Positions 1-5,164 of a stretch of DNA of 5,164 nucleotides are shown here, in pieces. The stretch lies in contig JAICYE010000210.1 in the NCBI GenBank assembly GCA_025934385.1, positions 1 to 5,164 on the forward strand, in the 5' to 3' direction. Position 1 is the stretch's first letter. Every line of letters begins with the position of its first letter. The notes under the pieces are model-generated. The model worked only from the letters and a program-made list of their open reading frames with translations. It was not told where the DNA came from and did no database searches. Made by a program: the position numbers and the translations under genes. This DNA is from Acidimicrobiia bacterium (lineage in GTDB: Bacteria > Actinomycetota > Acidimicrobiia > IMCC26256 > BP-133).

Positions 1-2
1 CC

Positions 3-389
3 ATCACCGGCCCGGGGAGTCCGTCGGTGCTGTCCAACATGGTGCCCAGCATCGAGCAGCACGTCGACTGGATCGCCGACTGCCTCGTCCACCTCGCCGA
101 CCACGACGTCGACGTCATCGAGGCCGACGCCGCGGCGGAGAGGGAGTGGACGGACCAGGTCCACGCCCTCGGCGACATGACGGTCTTCCCCAAGGCCAAC
201 TCCTGGTACATGGGCCGCAACATCGAAGGGAAGCCCATCGGGTTCATGCCCTTCGTCGGCGGCACCGTCCTCTACCGCCAGATCTGCGAGGGCATCGCCG
301 AGGCCGGCTACCAGGGCTTCACCCTCCGGACGGGTGACGACTCCCCGATGGTCAGCGACCCCGGTAGACGCCGGGTCGGCGCTCCTTGA
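3..389 (+). CDS. Baeyer-Villiger-type flavin monooxygenase, C-terminal fragment
   Basis: This is the last 128 codons of a gene that begins before the window; the reading frame is open from base 3 and ends at TGA 387-389. The fragment matches the C-terminus of class B flavoprotein monooxygenases of the cyclohexanone monooxygenase type, which use NADPH and O2 to turn ketones into esters or lactones. Recognisable segments, numbered within the fragment, are ITGPGSPSVLSNM (1-13), IEQHVDWI (17-24), ANSWYMGRNIEGKP (65-78), FMPFVGGTVLYR (81-92) and the closing GYQGF (102-106). The FAD- and NADPH-binding Rossmann motifs and the BVMO fingerprint lie outside the window, so the substrate cannot be inferred. 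Family members usually end shortly after the last segment; here about 15 more residues (to VGAP) run into the 3' end of the convergent crotonase gene. An internal GTG at 27 is not a start, because conserved family sequence precedes it. Confidence 0.88.
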   Translation: MTGPGSPSVLSNMVPSIEQHVDWIADCLVHLADHDVDVIEADAAAEREWTDQVHALGDMTVFPKANSWYMGRNIEGKPIGFMPFVGGTVLYRQICEGIAEAGYQGFTLRTGDDSPMVSDPGRRRVGAP

Positions 390-1176
390 CGGCGTCGATG
401 GCCTCGAGGAGATCGTCGGAGGACATCGACCGGACCTCATAGGAGAAGGCGAGGTCGACGACCTCGGCCGCCCGGAGCCGCATCACGTTCCGCAGCGCCA
501 GCTTCGTGCCCTGCACGGCCAGCGGCGGCAGCGCCGCCATCCGGCCGGCCAGGGCCCGGGCGGCCGGGAGGGCCTCGGCCGGGGTGTCGACGAGGTCGGT
601 GACGAGCCCGAACCGGTAGGCGTCCTCGGCGCCGAGGCGGTCGCCGGTCAGCAGGAACCGCTTGGCCCGGGCCGGCCCGAGTGCCAGCGGCCACACGAGG
701 CAGCCGCCGTCGCCCGCCACCAGGCCCACCTGCACGTGGGGATCGGCCAGCACCGCGGTGCGGGCGGCCACGATGCAGTCGCAGGCCAGGGCGATCGTGG
801 CCCCGAGCCCGATGGCGGGCCCCTGCACGGCCGAGACGATCGGCATCCGCAGGTCGACCAGCGACAGCAGCAGCTCCCTCCCGACCTGCTCGTGGTGCAG
901 CAGGAACGGCAGGTCGTCGTGGGCCTTGCGCATGAAGTCGAAGTCGCCGCCGGCCGAGAACACGTCTCCGGTGGACCCGAGCACCACCGCCCGCAGGTCC
1001 GGCGTCGCCCGCACCCGCTGCAACGCCGCCACGAACTCGTGGTGGACGTCCTCGTCGAAGCGGTTCATCAGCTCCGGCCGGGTGAGGACGATCTCCCCGA
1101 CGTGGCCGTCGACCGTGTAGGAGAGGGTCTCGCCGGAGAAGCCGCCGGCGTCGTCGGTGTCGTTTCCGCTGTTCAT
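352..1176 (-). CDS. Enoyl-CoA hydratase/isomerase-like (crotonase superfamily) protein
   Basis: This 274-residue protein has the normal length for a single-domain crotonase. The superfamily binds acyl-CoA thioesters and stabilises an enolate in an oxyanion hole. Visible motifs are the first oxyanion-hole segment DVFSAGGDF (71-79), the second segment GPAIGLGATIALACD (119-133), ADPHVQVGLVAGDGG (144-158), and LLTGDRLGAEDAYRFGLV (175-192). Aligned by eye to rat mitochondrial enoyl-CoA hydratase, the catalytic Glu144 position is Thr127 and the Glu164 position is His147; Asp156 in GDGG is the obvious acidic candidate. Classical hydration is therefore not assured, and isomerase, hydrolase or another activity is possible. 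I chose ATG 1176 because it leaves an ordinary 18-residue lead before the first strand; an in-frame TTG at 1233 would add 19 residues but would run through the divergent promoter. No clear Shine-Dalgarno precedes 1176. The 3' end overlaps the convergent monooxygenase gene by 38 bp, and the gene is divergent from the acyl-CoA ligase. Confidence 0.9.
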   Translation of the reverse strand: MNSGNDTDDAGGFSGETLSYTVDGHVGEIVLTRPELMNRFDEDVHHEFVAALQRVRATPDLRAVVLGSTGDVFSAGGDFDFMRKAHDDLPFLLHHEQVGRELLLSLVDLRMPIVSAVQGPAIGLGATIALACDCIVAARTAVLADPHVQVGLVAGDGGCLVWPLALGPARAKRFLLTGDRLGAEDAYRFGLVTDLVDTPAEALPAARALAGRMAALPPLAVQGTKLALRNVMRLRAAEVVDLAFSYEVRSMSSDDLLEAIDAVKERRPGVYRGR

Positions 1177-1185
1177 GCGGCGAGA

Positions 1186-1215
1186 ATGGCATGCGGCCTC
1201 GTCGGCCGCTATACT
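1186..1215 (+). promoter_or_regulatory. Probable promoter of the acyl-CoA ligase gene
   Basis: A near-consensus -10 hexamer TATACT (1210-1215) lies 18 bp downstream of ATGGCA (1186-1191), which matches four of six bases of the -35 consensus TTGACA. Transcription would start near 1222, giving a leader of about 35 nt that contains the ribosome binding site of the gene at 1257. The A/T-rich hexamer stands out in otherwise G/C-rich DNA. This is read from sequence only. Confidence 0.55.
1208..1213 (-). promoter_or_regulatory. Possible -10 element for the crotonase gene
   Basis: On the minus strand the same A/T core reads TATAGC (1213 down to 1208), four of six matches to TATAAT but lacking the final T. 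It would start transcription near 1201, about 25 nt before the crotonase ATG at 1176. No convincing -35 sits at the right spacing; TTGAAT at 1233-1228 is 14 bp away, which is too close. Weak call. Confidence 0.25.
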
Positions 1216-1247
1216 GACCGACTGCTCATTCAAGGCAGGCGACGACC

Positions 1248-1251
1248 GGAG
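1248..1251 (+). promoter_or_regulatory. Ribosome binding site of the acyl-CoA ligase
   Basis: GGAG lies 5 nt before ATG 1257 and fixes that codon as the start. Confidence 0.65.
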
Positions 1252-1256
1252 CGCCG

Positions 1257-2882
1257 ATGGAGACCAGCGATCTCGTACCGGCCGAGCTGCGGGCCCGTTG
1301 GGTGGCCGAGGGCCACTGCCCCGGCGTCGACCTGATGACGCTCTTCTCCCGGCAGGCCGAGCGCCATCCGCACAAGGTCGCCGTCGTCGACGACCACGGC
1401 GCCGTCACCTACGCCGAGCTGGCGGCCGACGTCCGCCGCATCGGCGGCTACCTCCACGAGATCGGCATCGGGCCCGGCGACGTGGTCGCCATCCAGTTCC
1501 CCAACGTCCACCAGGCCTGCGCCGCCGACCTGGCCGTAGCCAGCGTCGGCGCCGTCTGCCTGGCCTACCCGATCCTCTACCGGCACAAGGAGGTCCGCTC
1601 GCTGCTCGGCCGCTCGAAGGCCGTGGCCTGCCTCTTCGCCCGGCGGTTCCGCGACTTCGACTTCGCCGGGATGATGGCCGAACTCCGGCCCGAGCTTCCC
1701 GCCCTGCGCCACCTCGCCGTGTTCGGCGAACCGGCTCCCGGCTGCGACTCCCTCGACGACGTCCTGGCCGGGCCCGACCCCGGCCGGCGCCCGCCGGTGG
1801 CGGTCAGGTCGTCCGACCCCGCCCGCATCCTCGTCACGTCGGGGACCGAGGGCGAGCCGAAGATGGTGCTCTACTCCCACGACGGCATCGGCGGCGGCAT
1901 CGCCAACGTCCTGGCGCCGATCCGGCCCGACGACGACACCCGCTTCCTGCTCCTCCCACCGCTGTCGACGGGCTTCGGAGCCCTCGGCACCTACGCCGCT
2001 GTCGCCCGCTTCGGCCTCACACTCGTGGTCACGTCGGTGTTCGAACCGGCGGCGGTGTTCAAGCTCATCGAGCGGGAGCGGATCACCCACGTCTTCGGCG
2101 TTCCGACGATGCTGGCCATGATGCTCGAGGCGAGGCCGGACGGCGTCGACCTGTCGTCGCTGCGGGCCGCCGGCAGCTTCGGGTCGGCCATGACCGAGGA
2201 CCGGGTCCGCCGGATCATCGACGTCTTCGGTGCCCGATTCGTCAACGGCTACGGCTGCTCCGACGGCGCCGTCTGCCTGACGGGGTGGGACGACCCGCCC
2301 GACAAGATCGCGGCCACCGTCGGCACGCCGTCGCCGGCGCTCAACCAGATTCGCATCCTCGACGACGCCGGAGCCGACTGCCCGGCCGGCGAGGTCGGCG
2401 AGATCTGCGCCCGGGGCCCGATGACGCCGCTGCGGTACTTCAACAGCCCCGATCTCGACGAGCGGTACCGGTTCGACGGCGGCTGGGTCCGTACCGGCGA
2501 TCTCGGCGCCGTCGACGCCGACGGCTATCTCCGCATCGCCGGCCGCAAGAAGGACATCATCATCCGGGGCGGCTTCAACCTCAGCCCGGCCGAGACCGAG
2601 GCGGCCCTCCTCACCCACCCGGCGCTGGCCGAGGTGGCCTGCGTCGGCCTGCCCGACCCCCGCCTCGGCGAGCGGATGTGCGCCTTCGTGGTGCTCCGGG
2701 AAGGAGAGGCCCTCCCCGCCCCGGCCGAGATCGAGCGGTTCCTGACCGCCGCCGGCCTGGCCCGGGTCAAGCACCCGGAGCGCCTCGAGGCCATCGACGC
2801 CATGCCCCTCAACCCGGCCGGGAAGATCCTGAAGCGGGTGCTGCGCCACCGCATCGCCGAGATCCTCCGCACCGAAGCCTGA
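1257..2882 (+). CDS. AMP-forming acyl-CoA ligase (ANL superfamily; cyclohexanecarboxylate/medium-chain type)
   Basis: This complete 541-residue acyl-CoA synthetase activates a carboxylic acid with ATP to the acyl-adenylate and then to the CoA thioester. Motifs in order are the phosphate loop VTSGTEGEPK (193-202), GVPTM (281-285), the A5 motif as YGCSDG (332-337), the ribose-binding TGD (413-415, Asp415), the hinge GRKKD (429-433) followed by RGGFNLSPAETE (437-448), and the C-terminal NPAGKILK (519-526), where Lys523 is the expected adenylation lysine. Two positions depart from the textbook pattern: Glu198 replaces the second Thr of TSGTTG, and Asp336 replaces the usual Glu of YGxTE. As I recall, a Glu in the phosphate loop is typical of the branch annotated as cyclohexanecarboxylate-CoA ligase, so it need not mean inactivity. 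No signal peptide or membrane segment is seen, so it should be cytosolic. The start has a good ribosome site and promoter, and the gene is divergent from the crotonase. The exact substrate cannot be read from sequence; alicyclic, aromatic-derived or medium-chain acids are candidates. Confidence 0.93.
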   Translation: METSDLVPAELRARWVAEGHCPGVDLMTLFSRQAERHPHKVAVVDDHGAVTYAELAADVRRIGGYLHEIGIGPGDVVAIQFPNVHQACAADLAVASVGAVCLAYPILYRHKEVRSLLGRSKAVACLFARRFRDFDFAGMMAELRPELPALRHLAVFGEPAPGCDSLDDVLAGPDPGRRPPVAVRSSDPARILVTSGTEGEPKMVLYSHDGIGGGIANVLAPIRPDDDTRFLLLPPLSTGFGALGTYAAVARFGLTLVVTSVFEPAAVFKLIERERITHVFGVPTMLAMMLEARPDGVDLSSLRAAGSFGSAMTEDRVRRIIDVFGARFVNGYGCSDGAVCLTGWDDPPDKIAATVGTPSPALNQIRILDDAGADCPAGEVGEICARGPMTPLRYFNSPDLDERYRFDGGWVRTGDLGAVDADGYLRIAGRKKDIIIRGGFNLSPAETEAALLTHPALAEVACVGLPDPRLGERMCAFVVLREGEALPAPAEIERFLTAAGLARVKHPERLEAIDAMPLNPAGKILKRVLRHRIAEILRTEA

Positions 2883-2892
2883 GCACAAGCAG

Positions 2893-2935
2893 GTTTGGAC
2901 AGTTATCGGGCACAGTCCCCAACAGATGTCCAAAC
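2893..2935. repeat. 43-bp inverted-repeat element, possible bidirectional terminator or dispersed palindromic repeat
   Basis: GTTTGGACA (2893-2901) and TGTCCAAAC (2927-2935) are perfect 9-bp inverted arms around 25 nt. Inside them, GTT (2902-2904) can pair with AAC (2921-2923) and GGG (2908-2910) with CCC (2918-2920), giving an interrupted longer hairpin. It begins 10 bp after the ligase stop and ends 20 bp before the stop of the convergent zinc-ribbon gene, the position of a shared terminator. There is no U-tract on either strand, so classical intrinsic termination is not shown. The element is more A/T-rich than its surroundings. The spacer 2883-2955 holds nothing else I can recognise. Confidence 0.6.
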
Positions 2936-2955
2936 GATTGCCGCACCGCGCCCTA

Positions 2956-3228
2956 TCAGAAGCGGTGGATGACCCACTCCACGCCCTGGGCGAAGCGGTA
3001 GCCCAGATAGATCACCATCGCCACTCCCAGGAACTTCAGGTGCCGGGGGACGGGCGGGAGCTCCTCCTCGGGCGGCGGCGCGCCCCGCGGGCGATCGGTG
3101 GGCTCGGCCGGTGCTCCCGGCGGGCGGGCGCGGCCGGGCTCGACGGGCCGGCCGCACTTCGGGCAGGTGCCCTCGGGCGTGACGGTGGGCGGGGACAGGA
3201 AGCGGTCGCAGGACGGGCACCAGGGCAC
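2956..3228 (-). CDS. Small zinc-ribbon protein with one C-terminal membrane segment
   Basis: This 90-residue protein of unknown function has three visible parts. Residues 1-27 form a probable zinc ribbon with two Cys pairs, CPSC (4-7) and CPKC (22-25), spaced for one tetrahedral metal site. Residues 28-60 are a Pro/Gly/Arg- and then Glu-rich linker, likely disordered. Residues 63-80 are hydrophobic (FLGVAMVIYLGYRF core) and could form one short transmembrane helix, followed by a short basic tail ending VIHRF. Such a protein would sit in the membrane with the ribbon probably cytoplasmic. The start is GTG 3228; GGGGTGA (3242-3236), inside the last codons and stop of the upstream HMG-CoA lyase gene, lies 7 nt away as a ribosome site, so translation is probably coupled. 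I know similar small proteins only as hypothetical entries in high-GC actinobacteria and assign no function. Several longer frames overlap this region, but only this one has conserved-looking motifs. Confidence 0.75.
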   Translation of the reverse strand: MPWCPSCDRFLSPPTVTPEGTCPKCGRPVEPGRARPPGAPAEPTDRPRGAPPPEEELPPVPRHLKFLGVAMVIYLGYRFAQGVEWVIHRF

Positions 3229-3235
3229 AGCCCGC

Positions 3236-4141
<906 letters not shown>

Positions 4142-4150
4142 GACCGGATT

Positions 4151-4155
4151 CTCCC
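4151..4155 (-). promoter_or_regulatory. Ribosome binding site of HMG-CoA lyase
   Basis: GGGAG on the minus strand, 9 nt from GTG 4141. It decides the start against the longer upstream candidates. Confidence 0.65.
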
Positions 4156-4180
4156 ACGACCGCACCCGACGACCTCCAAG

Positions 4181-4210
4181 TGGCCACCCGAACCTAACGC
4201 TTGGTAGGGT
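4181..4210 (+). promoter_or_regulatory. Probable promoter of the TetR-carboxylase operon
   Basis: TGGCCA (4181-4186, four of six to TTGACA) and TAGGGT (4205-4210, TAnnnT core) are 18 bp apart. The -10 ends 7 nt before the TetR ATG at 4218, so the transcript could start at or next to the start codon. The alternative is that AGGG (4206-4209) is a weak ribosome site on a transcript starting further upstream. Confidence 0.4.
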
Positions 4211-4219
4211 AGCCGTCAT
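4191..4219 (-). promoter_or_regulatory. Probable promoter of the HMG-CoA lyase/zinc-ribbon operon
   Basis: On the minus strand, ATGACG (4219-4214, four of six to TTGACA) is followed after 17 bp by TAGGTT (4196-4191, matching the TAnnnT core). Transcription would begin near 4184, leaving a leader of about 43 nt with the GGGAG ribosome site. The -10 overlaps the operator-like palindrome at 4192-4205. Confidence 0.45.
4192..4205. promoter_or_regulatory. Operator-like palindrome for the TetR regulator
   Basis: ACCTAACGCTTGGT is an imperfect 14-bp palindrome (five of seven pairs match). It agrees at eight of ten fixed positions with the KstR2 operator motif AnCAAGnnCTTGnT as I recall it from mycobacterial work; the right half-site matches fully and the left differs at two bases. 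It overlaps the predicted -10 of the leftward promoter and abuts that of the rightward one, so one bound dimer could block both. An alternative overlapping inverted repeat is CCTA (4193-4196) with TAGG (4205-4208). Confidence 0.45.
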
Positions 4220-4871
4220 GTCCCGCCCTCCGGGAGTCGTCGCCCGCCGAGCCGACGAGATCGTCGGCATCGCCGCCCAACTCTTCTACGAGCGGGGCTA
4301 CCCCAGCGTGTCGACCCGCAGCCTGGCCCAGGCGGCCGGCATCCAGGGCGGCTCGCTCTACCACCACTTCGCCTCCAAGGAGGAGATCCTCTACCGGATC
4401 GTGCAGTACGGCTCGGGCGAGTTCTTCGCCGGCCTGCTGCCCCACCTGGAGGCGCCCGGAGCTGTGTCACCGGGGCGCATCTCCGGCGCCCCGGATTGTC
4501 CGGGGGACACCCCCGGCCCCCCGGGCTACCGGGAGCGGCTCGACGGCTTCGTCCGGGGCTACATCACCGACGCCCAGCCCCGCCGCTACGCCATCGCCGT
4601 CCTGTTCCGCGACATGGCCCACCTGTCCCCCGACCACTTCGCCGAACTGCAGGCCGTCCGCCGCCACTTCCAGCAGCGGGTGCAGCGCTTCCTGGCCGAC
4701 GGGGCGGCGGCCGGCGAGTTCCACGTGCCCGACGCCAAGCTGGCCGGCATCGCCGTCCTCGACCTCTTGAAGGACATCGACGCCTGGATGCGGGAGCCCG
4801 GCCGGCTGAGCCGCCGGCAGGTGGCCGACACCTACGCCGTCCTCATCCTCCAGATGATGGGAGCCAGATAA
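4218..4871 (+). CDS. TetR-family transcriptional regulator (KstR2/BkaR-like context)
   Basis: This 217-residue regulator has an N-terminal TetR DNA-binding domain: helix 1 at about 12-27 ([16 protein letters not shown]) and the helix-turn-helix at 32-51, ending in GSLYHHF (45-51) and ASKEEIL (52-58). The recognition segment [12 protein letters not shown] is like that of KstR2-type regulators, whose ligands are acyl-CoA thioesters. The C-terminal domain (about 104-217) is the variable ligand-binding and dimerisation part, with the typical [10 protein letters not shown] (131-140). Residues about 80-103 form an unusual Gly/Pro-rich insert encoded by hairpin-forming DNA (4464-4516), where relatives would have a short helix linker. 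The protein ends LQMMGAR at a TAA inside a 14-bp repeat. An upstream extension is excluded because the TetR domain begins normally at ATG 4218. It is divergent from HMG-CoA lyase and 31 nt before the carboxylase gene, so it probably autoregulates and represses both sides until an acyl-CoA intermediate accumulates. Mycobacterial BkaR is a precedent for a TetR controlling a similar carboxylase operon. Confidence 0.9.
   Translation: MSRPPGVVARRADEIVGIAAQLFYERGYPSVSTRSLAQAAGIQGGSLYHHFASKEEILYRIVQYGSGEFFAGLLPHLEAPGAVSPGRISGAPDCPGDTPGPPGYRERLDGFVRGYITDAQPRRYAIAVLFRDMAHLSPDHFAELQAVRRHFQQRVQRFLADGAAAGEFHVPDAKLAGIAVLDLLKDIDAWMREPGRLSRRQVADTYAVLILQMMGAR
4464..4516 (+). repeat. Pair of perfect hairpin palindromes inside the TetR gene
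   Basis: The first hairpin has arms CCGGGGCGC (4470-4478) and GCGCCCCGG (4486-4494) with a 7-nt loop. The second has arms CCGGGGG (4500-4506) and CCCCCGG (4510-4516) with a 3-nt loop; an alternative is TGTCC (4497-4501) with GGACA (4505-4509). An outer inverted pair, GTGTC (4464-4468) and GACAC (4506-4510), frames the first hairpin. The block encodes TetR residues 83-100, rich in Gly, Pro and Ser, outside the conserved helices. No target-site duplication is evident. Confidence 0.6.
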
Positions 4872-4893
4872 TGGGAGCCCAGATGATGGGAGC
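4851..4893 (+). repeat. Three copies of a 14-bp direct repeat at the TetR stop
   Basis: CAGATGATGGGAGC occurs at 4851-4864 and 4880-4893; the middle copy at 4865-4878 is CAGATAATGGGAGC, one base different. Copies one and two are abutting, and one extra C (4879) precedes copy three. The single change in copy two supplies the TAA stop of the TetR gene. Copies two and three also supply GGGAG sequences upstream of the carboxylase start. Confidence 0.85.
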
Positions 4894-4906
4894 AGAGTCG
4901 AGATGA
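4871..4906 (+). CDS. Possible 11-codon coupled mini-ORF between TetR and the carboxylase
   Basis: ATG 4871 overlaps the TetR stop as TAATG, and the frame [11 protein letters not shown] ends at TGA 4904-4906, which overlaps the carboxylase ATG 4903 as ATGA. Terminating TetR ribosomes could reinitiate here and pass directly to the carboxylase gene. The peptide is the in-frame translation of the 14-bp repeats, so it may have no function of its own, and the overlaps could be chance products of repeat expansion. Confidence 0.25.
   Translation: MGAQMMGAESR
4888..4892 (+). promoter_or_regulatory. Ribosome binding site of the carboxyltransferase subunit
   Basis: GGGAG from the third repeat copy lies 10 nt before ATG 4903. 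This is slightly long but workable, and no better candidate is nearer. Confidence 0.45.
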
Positions 4907-5164
4907 CGCTCACGGTCCCCGCCACCTACCCGACGCTGTCGACGCTCCACGACCCCCACGCCGACAAGGCGCAGCAGTTCCGGCGGGCCATGGAGGACGC
5001 CGTCGGCGACCTCAGACGGCAGATCGACACCGCCGCCATGGGCGGCCCGGAACGCATGCGGGAGAAGCACCTGGCCCGGGGCAAGCTGCTGCCCCGCCAA
5101 CGGGTCGAGCGGCTCCTCGACCCCGGTACGCCATTCCTCGAGCTCTCCCCGCTGGCGGCGCACG
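4903..5164 (+). CDS. liuB: Methylcrotonyl-CoA carboxylase-type carboxyltransferase (beta) subunit, N-terminal fragment
   Basis: The frame is open from ATG 4903 to the window end: 87 codons of an expected roughly 530. The beta subunit transfers the carboxyl group from carboxybiotin to the acyl-CoA; in leucine degradation it turns 3-methylcrotonyl-CoA into 3-methylglutaconyl-CoA. The segment [18 protein letters not shown] (56-73), continuing PGTPFLELS (74-82), matches the MCC-beta/geranyl-CoA carboxylase pattern and differs from the propionyl-CoA type, which usually reads RGKLTARERI and lacks the TPFLELS block. The catalytic crotonase-like domains are beyond the window, so methylcrotonyl- and geranyl-CoA cannot be told apart. 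Close coupling to the TetR gene, and HMG-CoA lyase on the other side of the shared control region, favour methylcrotonyl-CoA. Accompanying biotin carboxylase, acyl-CoA dehydrogenase and methylglutaconyl-CoA hydratase genes would be expected just to the right, but are not visible. Confidence 0.88.
   Translation, partial: MTLTVPATYPTLSTLHDPHADKAQQFRRAMEDAVGDLRRQIDTAAMGGPERMREKHLARGKLLPRQRVERLLDPGTPFLELSPLAAH

Noticed and set aside
1177..1233. Upstream TTG start of the crotonase at 1233
   Set aside because: It adds 19 residues with no family counterpart and crosses the TATACT promoter; ATG 1176 gives a normal N-terminus.
334..1335. A 333-codon plus-strand frame opposite the crotonase
   Set aside because: No recognisable domain; the minus-strand crotonase explains the region fully.
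1230..2933. A 567-codon open frame on the minus strand, antisense to the acyl-CoA ligase
   Set aside because: It is a mirror of a GC-rich coding gene: the product is low-complexity (Gly/Asp/Glu/Arg/Val-rich) with no family motif, while the plus-strand frame carries all ANL ligase motifs.
2883..2955. A CRISPR repeat or tRNA in the A/T-richer spacer
   Set aside because: There is only one inverted repeat and no repeated unit with spacers; the fold lacks cloverleaf arms and a TpsiC-like sequence.
1157..3001. A 614-codon plus-strand frame overlapping the ligase
   Set aside because: The Arg/Pro/Gly-rich translation is an out-of-frame shadow and runs through the promoter, the ligase and the inverted repeat.
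4142..4270. N-terminal extension of HMG-CoA lyase to 4219 or 4270
   Set aside because: It would overlap the divergent TetR gene and its promoter, adds unconserved sequence, and ignores the good GGGAG site before GTG 4141.
4458..4530. A mobile element with its own gene inside TetR
   Set aside because: The block is only about 50-70 bp, has no visible target duplication and encodes no transposase; at most it is a non-autonomous palindrome.

Overview
The window comes from a high-GC genome (about 70% by eye, with strong G/C preference at third codon positions). Gene families and organisation point to an actinobacterium, possibly of the Acidimicrobiia type. That placement is an inference; the window holds no rRNA or other marker gene. 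It is chromosomal catabolic DNA: seven protein-coding genes (two cut by the window edges), very short spacers, and no tRNA, rRNA, CRISPR array, phage gene or transposase that I can see.

Layout: (1) 3-389 (+), the C-terminal end of a Baeyer-Villiger-type flavin monooxygenase. Its 3' end overlaps (2) 352-1176 (-), a crotonase-family (enoyl-CoA hydratase/isomerase-like) protein lacking both classical catalytic glutamates. (3) An 80-bp divergent promoter region separates it from (4) 1257-2882 (+), an AMP-forming acyl-CoA ligase. (5) A 73-bp, relatively A/T-rich spacer at 2883-2955 holds a 43-bp inverted-repeat element. (6) 2956-3228 (-), a small zinc-ribbon protein with one membrane segment, lies 7 nt behind and is probably coupled to (7) 3236-4141 (-), a 3-hydroxy-3-methylglutaryl-CoA lyase. 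(8) A 76-bp divergent control region carries an operator-like palindrome. (9) 4218-4871 (+), a TetR-family regulator, is followed by three copies of a 14-bp repeat and an 11-codon mini-ORF. These lead directly into (10) 4903-5164+ (+), the N-terminus of a methylcrotonyl-CoA carboxylase-type carboxyltransferase (beta) subunit.

The right half reads as a branched-chain acyl-CoA (leucine/isovalerate, or acyclic terpenoid) catabolic locus. The carboxylase acts two steps before HMG-CoA, the lyase splits HMG-CoA into acetyl-CoA and acetoacetate, and the TetR gene between them is placed to repress both directions. The left half (monooxygenase end, crotonase, acyl-CoA ligase) fits activation and breakdown of an oxidised alicyclic or fatty substrate; whether the halves form one pathway cannot be decided here.

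I found no wholly new defence or mobile system. The unusual items are small-scale. A pair of perfect hairpin palindromes lies inside the TetR coding region and encodes a Gly/Pro-rich insert. The 14-bp triplicate creates the TetR stop and a stop-start-coupled mini-ORF. The divergent operator partly matches the KstR2 motif. The crotonase active site is altered. An isolated inverted repeat lies between convergent genes.
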